The notes beneath the pieces were generated by a model, which saw nothing but the letters and a program-made list of their open reading frames with translations, ran no database searches and had not been told where the DNA came from. Below are positions 25,256-35,090 of a DNA stretch of 64,000 bases, piece by piece. How positions within the stretch are numbered: position 1 is the first letter of the stretch; each line of letters starts with the position of its first letter. A program made the position numbers and the translations under genes. This DNA is from Plectrocnemia conspersa (taxonomy: Eukaryota; Arthropoda; Insecta; Trichoptera; Polycentropodidae): positions 372,001-436,000 of the forward strand of contig VTFK01000457.1 of assembly GCA_009617715.1 (NCBI GenBank), given 5' to 3'.

Positions 25256-25885
25256 AATTACGTTTCGACGAAGCCGAAAATAATTCGTCGTTTATTCGCA
25301 AGCAGCGCGATTCAAAATAACTTTCACTTACCTTTTCCAATTATTACGGGGTAGAAATTTGATACATTCATACAGATTATGAGAATAGATATAAAACGAT
25401 TTGTTTTCATTCACATTAAAATGTAAAATATTATAAATTTATCGATACACATCGGTAAATGATGAAAATTCCTTACCCTAAAACCCAAAGTTGGTGAGCT
25501 TAACGAATCGAGCGCGAAATTGACAAATATTTTGGGGCCACGACTCATACCTATCCACCCCATAGAAGAAGAGTATGAACTTTTGGCATCATTGGATTTA
25601 TTTACGACTGGAAACTTGCTTATTACGTAAATCGGCTCGAGAATACCCCCGGCATTAGGTCTTTGCGGCTTTTTGCAAGCAAGATTTATTGAACCACGGT
25701 CTACCGCCACTTAAACGCTCACCCACGGCAAATCCTGTATAACCCTATAATATTGGCCGATGTCCAAAATCCTTATTTTAAACTATGGGACACATTGCAA
25801 ACTCACCCAGGTCGGTTCACACATAGAAGGACGGACGGCTGCTAAAGCCAATGGAAAAGTTGTAACCCAATCCGTAGAAGCATTA
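25256..25885. other. G+C-richer island with a long - strand open frame
   Basis: The - strand frame from 25710 down to 25411 is open for 99 codons but follows a stop directly and begins at GTG. Within it, a TTTCCAG acceptor-like site at about 25610 and an AGG|GTAAGG donor-like site at about 25480 would bracket a 40-odd codon exon containing SYSSSMGWIGMSRGPK. No known protein comes to mind. Candidate regulatory element or exon; non-coding is favoured. Confidence 0.3.
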
Positions 25886-26898
25886 GTTCAATTAATAAGC
25901 AAATGTTGATTTAGCTCATTTAAATTAAATGATATCTATTATAAAAGTGAACTTTTCAAGTTTTATTTGAAGATCGAAATTCTTGTGTCATTATTTGTAT
26001 TTAACCATTCATTATAAAAAATGAGAAATATAACTAGCAAATAAATAATTAATTGAGATATTTTGTTTATATAAATTGCTGTTATATATTTGTAACTAAT
26101 TTTTTTTATGCAATTATCAGTTTATATGATCGAAACTATACTGGTTTTATCCCGTACGATAACGCAAACAAGTGACCTTGCTCCAATGATCAGAATCAGG
26201 GCTTGTGGGGTGTGAAGCAGAATTCTGTGACGAACAAATGTTTTTTTAAACTCCAAGATTTACGAGCGCGAACATACATTTACCATGTTATATGAGAGAT
26301 GTACATTTTATACAACATAATTTCAGATTTTTTAGGACTTAAGGGCTCATCAGTATTAGTGTGTGTTTTAAATGTATGTCATTTTAATATATTTAATAAA
26401 AAGCTAATATATGTAAAATAAGATAAAGATAAAATTCGTATAAATGAATCCATTTTTATTTTAAACTCTAAATGATCTTACACTTTGCGTTTATTTTGTG
26501 ACTTCAAATACTTCAAAAATGTTTGACCGCTTGAGAACTGTTTTGAAGGTTGTGCGAATATTTTTTATTAGACTCATATACTAAACTAAACCACACAGAT
26601 AGTAAAATATTTTTGAAGCAAAATTTAATGAGTTTTAATGAAATTTAAAAAAAAAGTTTCGACAAGAAAATAATTCATGTAGCAAAAATAATTAATAAGT
26701 TTATCTTAAATAAATAGTGCCATTTAATAACAATGGATCACCTGTTATCAAATCAAATAAAAAATAATTGTATATAAAAATTTAATTTGCCTATGAAACT
26801 ATATCATAATCGATTTACATGGGGAATTAACCGCATCAAAGATTTTAGCGGTAGAGTTTAAAAAATATATGGATTTATTGTATGTAAATGTTAAAATA
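25886..26898. other. A+T-rich spacer
   Basis: The patch at 26120-26240 is somewhat richer in G+C. No gene recognised. Confidence 0.45.
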
Positions 26899-27351
26899 CG
26901 TGTATATTTTTGATAGGCGCTAGTGAAATAATGTGTTACTCTAAAATATATATGAAACTCAGTTTGAAAGTTGCAAACGTGTATTTGCTATTTCGAACTC
27001 AAACCTAACCTTAACTAATTAACCAAATTCCAAAATTTACTAAATATTTTTAACTTTCATTAGGTTAATTTATAGATGTTTTCATTTGAATTAATGTTTA
27101 TTTTTAAAAAAAGCTTTCACTGGTATAAATTTAATTTTAAAATATGCCAGTTAAATTTTATTAAACTATTAATTTGTAATTTCACTGTTAAAATATTAGT
27201 GAGACTGTTTGTATTCATTGTGTGGAGGATCCGCTAGTTAATAAAACAAAATGTCTTTTATGTTTTACAAATGACAGTTTAGAGCAGCATATAATTTGAC
27301 TAACAACTGTCAGATTAATTTTATTTTCACTAGTAGAAATATACATCTACC
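26899..27351 (+). repeat. Dispersed element with terminal inverted repeats, copy A
   Basis: Collinear, diverged similarity to 59286-59840: TACTCTAAA, GTATTTGCT, TCAAACCTAACCTT, TATAAAT.TAATTTTA and a TATTAGTGAGACTGTTTGTAT block all recur in the same order. Its right end CTAGTAGAAATATACATCTA plus CC (27330-27351) is the exact reverse complement of the left end of copy B. The left end (about 26899-26925, GTGTATATTT..TAG..CTAGTGAAA) is a mutated version of the same repeat. It looks like an old non-autonomous DNA transposon; no coding capacity. Superfamily unknown. Confidence 0.6.
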
Positions 27352-27639
27352 GATGAAAATATATTTCTATATGATTTATCTGTTAATACACATTCAATGG
27401 AATACATATAAAAATATGTAAATAAATCACCCACATTACCATGAAATATTGTTTTCATAACCAGAGTACGTTTTTATTTGTGTTATTTATTAACCAATAA
27501 GGAACGACAACGTTCGAGCGGCTTACAGTGCCGTAAGATACTTGTTACTTTGTGACATTCTCAAACTTCGCAAACACTGTTAATGTACATGTTGAGTATA
27601 CACTTTAATGCATTTAACTATCTAGAATATAATTGAAGG
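27352..27639. other. Left flank of the R1-clade element
   Basis: A/T-rich host sequence without a gene. No clear target duplication shared with the sequence after 31176. Confidence 0.5.
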
Positions 27640-27684
27640 AGCGAATCGAGGTTGTAAACCTCCGACCCGCGCACAGCGGCACAC

Positions 27685-27713
27685 AGGTGTGCGTTGTAAA
27701 ATTCCGCACACCT
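27685..27713 (+). other. Hairpin in the 5' segment of the R1-clade element
   Basis: Perfect nine-base arms AGGTGTGCG and CGCACACCT around an 11-base loop. A smaller GAGGTT-GTA-AACCTC repeat lies at 27648-27662. It could be structured 5' untranslated RNA of the element, or the scar region where ORF1 was deleted. Confidence 0.55.
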
Positions 27714-27739
27714 CTAAGACCGACACCCTTCTAAAATAA

Positions 27740-28035
27740 GGCAGAATAAAGATCGGTCAGATCAGATGCCGAGTGCGCGAACGGGTCAAACCGCTCCGCT
27801 GCTATGGCTGTATGGCCTTCGGGCATAAAGTTGCGAGGTGAACCGGACGGACCGCTCCAAACTATGCAGACAGTGCGGAACGGCTGGACATAAAATGGTT
27901 GACTGCAGGAGTCCACCACACTGCTTCTTGTGCGCGCAAAATAGCAACAAAAATGCGGCTAATGCTGCGCACGTTAGCGGAAGTAACAGATGTCCCGCCT
28001 TCAAGGCGGAGCTCGTGCGCAGTATACATCGATAA
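27740..28035 (+). pseudogene. ORF1 (gag-like) carboxy end of the R1-clade element
   Basis: Encodes the nucleic-acid-binding end of ORF1p. One frame reads GRIKIGQIRCRVRERVKPLR then CYGCMAFGHKVAR (knuckle 1). The next frame reads CRQCGTAGHKMVDC (knuckle 2, C-X2-C-X4-H-X4-C), then CFLCAQ...AAHVSGSNRC (knuckle 3) and stops at TAA 28033-28035. The change of frame falls at about 27838, just where knuckle 1's last Cys should be, so a one-base loss has broken it. The usual several hundred residues before the knuckles are missing. The stop lies one base before the ATG of ORF2. Confidence 0.85.
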
Positions 28036-28036
28036 A

Positions 28037-31000
28037 ATGTTAAGATTCCTGCAGATTAACTTAAACGGCTGTCAGGCCGCGCAGGACCTACTGCAGCAGA
28101 CCATCCTCGAGGAACGCGTGGACGTCGTCATCGCATCCGAGCAGTACAAAAATGCCGCAAATCGTTGGTACTCGGACGTGAGTTCGAGGGCTGCGATATA
28201 CGTACCTTCGAGCCGTCTACGCGTCACTAACGCTAGGGCCGGCAGCGGAGACGGATGGACATGGGTGGAGCTTGGCGGCTATAGAATATATAGCTGCTAT
28301 TTCTCGCCGAACTCCACCATGGACGACTTCGCTCACGGCCTCACCGACCTCGAGGATTGTGTCAGGTCGTCGAGGCTCCCGGTCATCATGGCCGGGGATT
28401 TCAACGCCAAAGCCCCTGAGTGGGGATCAGTGAAGACAGACAGGAGGGGCGTTCTGCTTTGCGAAATGGCTTCGAACCTCCACCTGCACGCAGCTAACGT
28501 GGGTGGAGCGTTCACCTTCGTCCGAGGCTGTACCGGGTCGGTCATCGACGTCACGTTCACTGATGAAACGACTGCGGGTAGGATCTGCAACTGGAAAGTG
28601 CTAGATTCCTACTCGCACAGTGACCACCGGTACATCAGCTTCGAGCTCGCTCGCCGCGAACCGAAAAGCTTTCAATGCTCAAATCGCGGTTGGAGCGTGA
28701 AAAAGCTCGACAGCCCCGCCTTGGATGAAACGGTCGCGGCAAGGAGAGAGAAAATCATAGACGCAGCGCGCGACGGGGCGAGAGCAGAAAACCTAGTACG
28801 CTCTCTAAATACCTTATTGAGTGACGCTTGCGACGCCTCCATGCCGAGGCGCGGAGGGCTTGCGCACAGGCGGCCGGCTTACTGGTGGAATGAAGAAAAA
28901 GCCGATCTCGGGCGTGTGTGCCTAGCCACTCGACGGAGAGCGCAGCGGCGCCCCGGCGGTGAAGAACAACGACTCGCCCACCGGGAGGCCCGCAAAGCGC
29001 TGCGCCAAGCCATTCAGCAAAGCAAAGCGAGGAGCTGGACTGAGTTGTGCGAGTCAGTCAACGCGGACCCTTGGGGAATGCCTTACAGGATCGTGCGCCA
29101 AAAGCTCAGGGTTGGAACCGAAGACCACTATTTACAAAACCCGGCTAACCTTGAGGTGGTGATTGCTGGGTTATTCCCCCGCCATCCCGCGACCGACCGC
29201 ACCACCAATAGCCCGACCGACGCTGAAGAAAGTTTTCTCCCATTCTCCCACGAAGAATTACTGGAGGCTGCCCGACGCATTAAAACAGCGAAGGCTCCCG
29301 GTCCGGATGGAGTTCCGAACGCGGTGATCAAGCGTATCGCTGAACAAGATCCCGCGTTGCTCCTAACAGTTTTTAACGCCTGCCTGTCTGAGGGTATCTT
29401 TGACGTTTCTTGGAAGCGTCAAAGACTAGTCCTTATACCTAAAGGCAAGCAGGTGCCGCCAGGCCCTTCGGCTTACAGACCCCTCTGCATGCTGGACGGT
29501 CTGGGCAAGATGATGGAGAGGATGCTTCTTAAACGTCTTCAACATGTAATTGAAGACGAGGAACACGGTCTGTCTCCGCAGCAGCACGGCTACCGCCCAG
29601 GACGCTCCACCATTGGAGCAATAAAAGCAGTCTTAGAAACCATAAAAGACGCTTGGCGGGGAAGCCTCAAACGGAGCGAAAGCGTCGTGCTCATCGCGCT
29701 AGATATCCGTAACGCTTTCAACTCAGCGCGATGGAGCACGATCCTCGAGGCGCTCGTCAAAATTGGCACTCCAGTATACCTCGTACGGATGATAAATAGT
29801 TACTTCTCCGAGAGGGTACTGGAGTACGATTGTATGGGCGAGAGCTTCCAACGGGTCGTAACGGCGGGCGTTCCGCAGGGCTCGGTCCTAGGGCCAGCGC
29901 TGTGGAACGTGATGTACGACGGCCTGTTGAGAGTGCAAATGCCCGAAGAAGCGAGCATGGTTGCCTTCGCCGACGACGTTGCCATACTAATAAGAGGCAA
30001 ATCAACGTTGACCCTGCGCGCGGCAGCAGAAGAGGCACTACAAAACGTGAAGAGATGGCTGAACGGCGCTGGATTGGAGCTAGCCGCCCACAAAACAGAG
30101 GCTGTGTTTTTCTCGAGGCGAAGAAAACAAGCTCCTCCAGTGATCAACGTCAACGGCTTCGGGGTACCGTTCTCGAGATTGATACGGTACCTCGGGGTTC
30201 ATCTCGACGATAAGCTTCGTTTCGCAGTACACGCGAAGCAAGCGGCGGCGAAGGCGGTCCGCGCAGCTGAGGAACTCGCTAGGCTGATGCCTAACGTTGG
30301 TGGACCCAAGCCAAAGAGAAGAAGGCTTTATTGCGAAGTGGTCCACTCCATCCTCCTATATGGGGCCCCCGTTTGGGCCGATTCCATGAGGGTGGAGAAA
30401 ACGAGGCGTACCCTGGCGAGTGTCCAAAGAAGAAGCGCGCTCAGAGTTATATCGGCGTATCGCACAGTATCCGAGGACGCCACCCTGGCAGTGTCCGGCA
30501 TCCCACCAATCGACATGCTAGCCGTAGAAAGACAGGAAGTCTACGGCGGGCGATCGAGAGAAGAAGCCCGAGCCACGACATTTCAAAGATGGCAAGGGCG
30601 GTGGGACACATCCGCAAAGGGTCGGTGGACGTGGCGCCTCATCGTGGACCTGAAGACTTGGAGCCAAAGGGCACACGGCGAGGTAAACTACCACCTGACC
30701 CAAATTCTAACGGGACACGGCTGTTTCGGTGCATTTCTTCACAGAATTGGCAAAAAACCAACAGCTGGCTGTCACCACTGCGGAGAGGCCGTTGACGACG
30801 CTGAACACACCGCATTTCGATGCTCAGCATGGGCCAACCAAAGGACTGTGCTAAAAGAAGCTCTCGGTGACGAAACTGAAGTGTCACCGGAGCGCATGGT
30901 CCCGTCCATGCTTAGAAGCCCGGAAGCATGGGAGGCATGGGTGGCTTTCGCGGTTACCGTAATTAAGGCTAAAGAAGAACATGAGAGACGACGACACAGA

Positions 31001-31045
31001 GGATCGCTTGATGGAGGGGATGACCTGTCCCATCCCCTTACATGA
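28037..31045 (+). CDS. R1-clade ORF2: endonuclease and reverse transcriptase
   Basis: 1,002 residues from ATG at 28037, chosen because the conserved start MLRFLQINLNGC begins there; the frame is open further upstream only as a shadow of ORF1. It nicks target DNA and primes reverse transcription at the nick. Domains: apurinic-type endonuclease about 1-205 with N8, E35, GDFN at 120-123 and SDH at 195-197; reverse transcriptase about 410-730 with AKAPGPDGVP at 418-427, HGYRPGRST at 517-525, catalytic D556 in LDIRNAF, VPQGSVLGP at 612-620, FADD at 644-647 and RYLG at 717-720; and a carboxy-terminal knuckle C912-X2-C915-X8-H924-X4-C929. All expected catalytic residues are present with no stop or frameshift. 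G+C and codon use are very unlike the flanks. Closest relatives by memory are TRAS/R1 types; not verified by search. Confidence 0.95.
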   Translation: MLRFLQINLNGCQAAQDLLQQTILEERVDVVIASEQYKNAANRWYSDVSSRAAIYVPSSRLRVTNARAGSGDGWTWVELGGYRIYSCYFSPNSTMDDFAHGLTDLEDCVRSSRLPVIMAGDFNAKAPEWGSVKTDRRGVLLCEMASNLHLHAANVGGAFTFVRGCTGSVIDVTFTDETTAGRICNWKVLDSYSHSDHRYISFELARREPKSFQCSNRGWSVKKLDSPALDETVAARREKIIDAARDGARAENLVRSLNTLLSDACDASMPRRGGLAHRRPAYWWNEEKADLGRVCLATRRRAQRRPGGEEQRLAHREARKALRQAIQQSKARSWTELCESVNADPWGMPYRIVRQKLRVGTEDHYLQNPANLEVVIAGLFPRHPATDRTTNSPTDAEESFLPFSHEELLEAARRIKTAKAPGPDGVPNAVIKRIAEQDPALLLTVFNACLSEGIFDVSWKRQRLVLIPKGKQVPPGPSAYRPLCMLDGLGKMMERMLLKRLQHVIEDEEHGLSPQQHGYRPGRSTIGAIKAVLETIKDAWRGSLKRSESVVLIALDIRNAFNSARWSTILEALVKIGTPVYLVRMINSYFSERVLEYDCMGESFQRVVTAGVPQGSVLGPALWNVMYDGLLRVQMPEEASMVAFADDVAILIRGKSTLTLRAAAEEALQNVKRWLNGAGLELAAHKTEAVFFSRRRKQAPPVINVNGFGVPFSRLIRYLGVHLDDKLRFAVHAKQAAAKAVRAAEELARLMPNVGGPKPKRRRLYCEVVHSILLYGAPVWADSMRVEKTRRTLASVQRRSALRVISAYRTVSEDATLAVSGIPPIDMLAVERQEVYGGRSREEARATTFQRWQGRWDTSAKGRWTWRLIVDLKTWSQRAHGEVNYHLTQILTGHGCFGAFLHRIGKKPTAGCHHCGEAVDDAEHTAFRCSAWANQRTVLKEALGDETEVSPERMVPSMLRSPEAWEAWVAFAVTVIKAKEEHERRRHRGSLDGGDDLSHPLT

Positions 31046-31090
31046 GCCAACCTCTTCAGAGCCAGGAGAGGCTTAGTGCTTAAGACCGGC

Positions 31091-31128
31091 TGTCATATAT
31101 ATGGCACTATTTGACCATATATATGACA
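31091..31128 (+). other. 3' hairpin I of the R1-clade element
   Basis: Perfect 14-base arms TGTCATATATATGG (31091-31104) and CCATATATATGACA (31115-31128) around the loop CACTATTTGA. It begins 45 bases after the ORF2 stop. It may be a folded 3' RNA signal recognised by the reverse transcriptase. Confidence 0.85.
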
Positions 31129-31176
31129 CCTATAAATATCTATCGTTATATCTGAGCGATAGGTATTTATAGGTGT
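31126..31176 (+). other. 3' hairpin II of the R1-clade element
   Basis: Twenty-base arms at 31126-31145 and 31157-31176 with one mismatch that becomes a G-U pair in RNA; loop of 11 bases. It shares bases ACA (31126-31128) with hairpin I, so the two abut directly. After it the sequence becomes A/T-rich and then jockey-like, so the element probably ends here. Confidence 0.85.
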
Positions 31177-31192
31177 AGTAAAATTTTAAGGC

Positions 31193-31300
31193 GAAAAATC
31201 CTCCATTTGTCCAATAAAATCTGGAGTACTTAAGGGCAGTGTACTAGAGCCAATACTGTACTTATATACAGAAACTTCAGAATTTTCAAATATCAGAATT
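31193..31300 (+). pseudogene. Jockey-like reverse transcriptase fragment, motif B
   Basis: The frame reads KSSICPIKSGVLKGSVLEPI then LYLYTETSEF, matching the ..s....i.aGVPQGSVLGPiLYllYt.dip stretch of jockey-like enzymes with several changes. It begins within 20 bases of the R1-clade element's last hairpin. No jockey-like sequence was seen on the other side of the element. Confidence 0.6.
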
Positions 31301-32029
31301 TTTTTTATTCACAAAGACTTAAAGAAAAATTCTTAATGAAGAAGTGAAAAATGCAAGACGGAAATAATAGAAAAGAATCGTCCCAACAAATTGGCTTATA
31401 AATTTATAGATAGACGGAGTGATAGACTTGAATATTTAGGAGAATAATTATTAATTTAAAGTTGTCCTGAAAAATCGCTGGTGGGCGATTTATCTACGTA
31501 AGATTTATTAAAATTAAAGCTTTGAATTATGTATAAAAAAATCGTAAAAGAATTAGTAATAAGTTAATTTTAAAGACTTGTGATTTTACTTTTTTACGAT
31601 TAAGCGTAACAAGTAGCTGTATTAATTATTTTCCAGGAACTAAACTTATTAAATTATTAATAAAAAAAAATACGCCAATTAAATCTTAATTGTATATCAA
31701 GTACCGTTGTTGATTTGTATATTATATTATTTTTATTATAAATATACACGAGTAATTTTGTTGCATTAATGGTAAAGTATATGACTTACCGTCAATCAAC
31801 CAACTTTCAGAGTTATACTCGTATATACGATCTGATTTTTTTATTATTTATAATCAAATATCCCACCGCATGGCAAACAACTCCAAATTCGCAGGTCCTT
31901 GTTGACTTATAACATTTTTTTACAATTAATTAAGTTTATGCAGTATGAGTGTTATCTAGTCGCGTGTTTTCAAATCCGCAAAAACTTCGTTCATGATAGA
32001 GTCAAATAAAAATTATACGCCAAAATGTC
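31301..32029. other. A+T-rich spacer
   Basis: May hold the decayed downstream part of the preceding jockey-like fragment (for example near 31430), but nothing can be assigned. Confidence 0.4.
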
Positions 32030-32450
32030 GAAAGCGAATCTCCCTAGCCTCCCCACATATAAAACGAGATGAATCATTAAATCACACTCGGATTTGCTCG
32101 GTTTCATTGCTCATTTACGGCCAAAAGCAGGGATGTTTATAAGTCAGGTGCGACACGGTGCCGTAATGCCAGTACACGCGATACATTTTTGCGGCCCACA
32201 TAAAATATTCTACGACGTGTCTGAGTTATAACACTGCAGTGTCACACCACCGCACCTACCAAGGTTTGCCGTACGTGCCCGGAGATTTTCTTTACGATGC
32301 ATAAGCTCAAGATGATAAAGTGCCAGTAGCACTAGGCAAAAGTTTCCATTAACGCCCAGGCTGGCGTCAATCATATGCGCTCTGGGATTCGGTAATACAA
32401 AAACGACAAAAAGGAGGAAGGTAAAAGCGATTAGAACCGTTCGGTGTTAT
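32030..32450. other. G+C-richer island, candidate conserved non-coding element
   Basis: Complex sequence (GTGCGACACGGTGCCG, GCCGTACGTGCCCGG, GCCCAGGCTGGCGTC) with no exon-like frame. One of the more distinct islands. Confidence 0.4.
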
Positions 32451-34069
32451 CCTTTTTATAGCAAAGTATATATGAAGCATGTAACAGTTGCTTAAGGCGA
32501 TATATACTATATAAAAAACACAGTTATACCTGAAATTCTACAGAATTAGTAGCTTAAATAATTTTTAAAGTAAAAATAATATACTCTGTGGTTGATACTA
32601 TCAGTGTTTATACAGACAATGAAAGATTTACTTAGCTAACGAATTATAATATAAATATACAAAAAAAATACAATGAAGAGTTATATATTGGAATTTAACG
32701 ATTGGAATTAATATCATATTTTATGAACGAAAGCGCGAAACGTCTTGCGAACAAATTGAACCGTTAAATGTGTATGGGAATGTTTATTTTTATGTATAAG
32801 GTATGAGAAGGTCATAATACAATTTTAGAATATTATAAAGCATATAAATAATCAACCTATGATCAACTCATGACGAAAACATATTAAATAAAAACATACC
32901 CGTTTTTAATGTTCATCATGTACCCGCTGTTTTTACCTATAGCTATGCACATTGTGTGCTGTCTGCTTAGTGTGTATTTTGGTTGTAGTTTCATGACAAC
33001 CGTACGTTTGTTCATGTAAACGTATCAAATATTAACTGTGTGTTTACAAGCCTGAATGCACCTCTAGGCCTAGTTATTTCCCTTGAACATAGCGAAATAA
33101 CGTGCGTACTAAAATTTCGACTTGCTAATTTGAATCCCTCCCCTGAACAATGTCATATTATTATTTCGCATAAATATACAATGCTAAATGTTGGTATGAA
33201 ATTGTAATCAATGACAGAAATTATTACGTAATATAAGGAAGTTAGCAACTGTATTGTTGAACATATTTATTATAAAATTAACTTATTTCATATCATAATA
33301 ATAATGAAAAGTATTTAATTAATATTATCAATAAAAGATTTTTAGGTAATGTAACTTTGAAATAAATTAATTAAAATTAATTATTATATGGACGTTGGAA
33401 AAAACTATGATGCCTTATATTATGTAGTAAATAAAACTATAGTAACCGCGTGGAAAGATAATGTAAAATTTCCGGTTAGATTTTTGGTAATGTTATTAAT
33501 GTGTAACTTTACAAATAAAAAGTTTTGAAACTGTATTTTTTGCCGTTTACGAACAAACATCCTTTAAATATTTTTCATTCTACACATTTTATAAACCAAT
33601 TAAATTACTGTTATAATTATTTCTGTATCTACTTAATGATATTTGGAATTGGAGTGAAAGAGTGGAAATATCCTTTTATACAGAATCAATTTTTAGAAAA
33701 ACTTGTTATTCAATCTATGTTTTTGTATATAAATTAAAACATTTTTACTGCCAATAATTACTTTTTAGTTGCTATTTTTGCAGAGATATTTTGGTTCTCT
33801 GATTTCTCAAAGCCATTTTTCTTTAGTCTTTTTTTATCTATTTATGTACATCATCGCTTATAAAGTTATGAAAATTTATTAGCAATCATCAATAAAACCA
33901 TGCATTAAAAATATTGATTAGTAAAATTTTGCTCAATTGCTTACACTAAGACATTCTTATATCTCGTTGTTTTTCTTTCTCGAGAAATGAGAATTAACAT
34001 GTTCACTTCCTCAATTTTGATAAATAAAATAAAATATGTAATATATGTTATGTGATTATAATATTGATT
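32451..34069. other. A+T-rich desert
   Basis: The patch at 32990-33130 is richer (TGTTCATGTAAACG, GTGTGTTTACAAG; forkhead-like GTAAACA/TGTTTAC cores). No gene recognised. Confidence 0.45.
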
Positions 34070-34500
34070 AGGGTGGGTCAAAAAGAATGTTTTTCTAACC
34101 GCTATAGTGCGGAAAAGTTACCTCCCATAATCATAAGAAAAATGAGGTAAAAAATCGGTTTAGATCTTGCGGTCACGCATCGTACGAAGAGTTTATCTAA
34201 ATTGATGAAATTGAGCACTTTTATTATTTTTTTAAATTTTACTAAAAGTTCGACGATCGACACGCTATAGTTTATTATGTTTATTTTATGGTTTAATAAA
34301 ATTAAATAAATTAAAACAATAATGAATTATTTAGTCGCGCAATGTATTCGAAAAAACATGAATTTAAGTTTTATTGTGCAGCTCTTTACCCGTTTTATAA
34401 AAACAAAACGACCCAGAACGCACCAAGAGGAGGTGGCTGCACGTCGAGTTCCACCCACACCCTACTCAACTATTCAAAGTAGAGGGTGTGTTATTTAAAA
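34070..34500. other. Possible repeat with GGGTGG ends
   Basis: TTAGGGTGGGTCAAAAA at about 34070 and CCACCCACACCCTACT at about 34451 are imperfect inverses, and the block is unlike its flanks. No coding frame and no target duplication found. It may be a degraded DNA transposon. Confidence 0.2.
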
Positions 34501-34737
34501 CGTATTTTACTACTATTTACGAATATTTACTTAAATTCAGTGGTTCACCGTTACTTCTATTGTTTCTTTTCAATGTGTACACGTTTAAGGTTTTACCTTT
34601 AGGATAAATCAGACATAGTCGATGTGATTTTTGATGTCTCTGATGGGCTTAGTGTCGAAACTGAAAATTGATTTATTATCATCATCATATACCTGCTTCT
34701 TATATCATTAGGGGAGGATACAACAAGCAAGTATTCT

Positions 34738-35090
34738 AGACAATAATTACAGTGTAATTGGTAACTTTAAAGTTTATTTTAGGTGGCACGAATTTATTAT
34801 TAGCTTTTAATTTAGGGGCAGATTTTCTTGCTTTTAATATTCTCCTATATCCAAGCTCTCAAATGTGTTCTTTTTCATCAACGATCATAGCCAACAGTAC
34901 ATTACTGAATTATCAACTTTAAGTATGTAGGTCATCAGATAAATACTGCGATATTTAAATTGGTAGAAAAATGTGTTCAAGGCCATCAATAAAATATTTG
35001 CTCTTTTCAATGTTGAACCATTTACCCATGCCATAAGTTTGCCTAATAATTTTTAAAATGTCTGGGCAAACTTGTGTATAACCTAAGTAC
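34738..35090 (-). pseudogene. Relic of an unnamed dispersed insect protein family
   Basis: The - strand reads LGYTQVCPDILKIIRQTYGM, KWFNIEKSKYFIDGLEHIF (about 34985-35090), then through frame changes QYLSDDL and finally ELGYRRILKARKSAPK and PPKINFKVTNY before a stop near 34738. From memory this order (W F.IK...k.Ga.h......sryLs.dL, then hIREL..RRILKAR, then ..PkiNF.a..Y) belongs to a protein family repeated in insect and arachnid genomes and probably carried by transposons. I cannot name its function. At least three frame breaks or stops. Confidence 0.5.

Larger units (their letters stand above)
27640..31176 (+). mobile_element. R1-clade non-LTR retrotransposon, internally deleted
   Basis: A G+C-rich block with abrupt edges in A/T-rich DNA. 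Order: a short 5' segment with small inverted repeats (27640-27739), the end of ORF1 with zinc knuckles (27740-28035), a full ORF2 (28037-31045), a short 3' untranslated region and two tandem hairpins (31091-31176). ORF2 places it in the R1/TRAS/SART group. Members often insert in rDNA or telomeric TTAGG repeats, but no rDNA or TTAGG array flanks this copy. Most of ORF1 is missing, so this copy probably cannot move by itself. The uninterrupted ORF2 suggests a recent arrival. Exact ends are uncertain. Confidence 0.85.

Noticed and set aside
28333..31050. Several open frames of 60-154 codons overlapping ORF2 in other frames
   Set aside because: They are shadows of the G+C-rich ORF2, lack known domains and conflict with the clear catalytic frame.
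34070..34466. TTAGGGTGGG and CCCACACCCTA as terminal repeats or telomeric sequence
   Set aside because: The inverse match is poor, no target duplication is seen, and it is not a TTAGG array.
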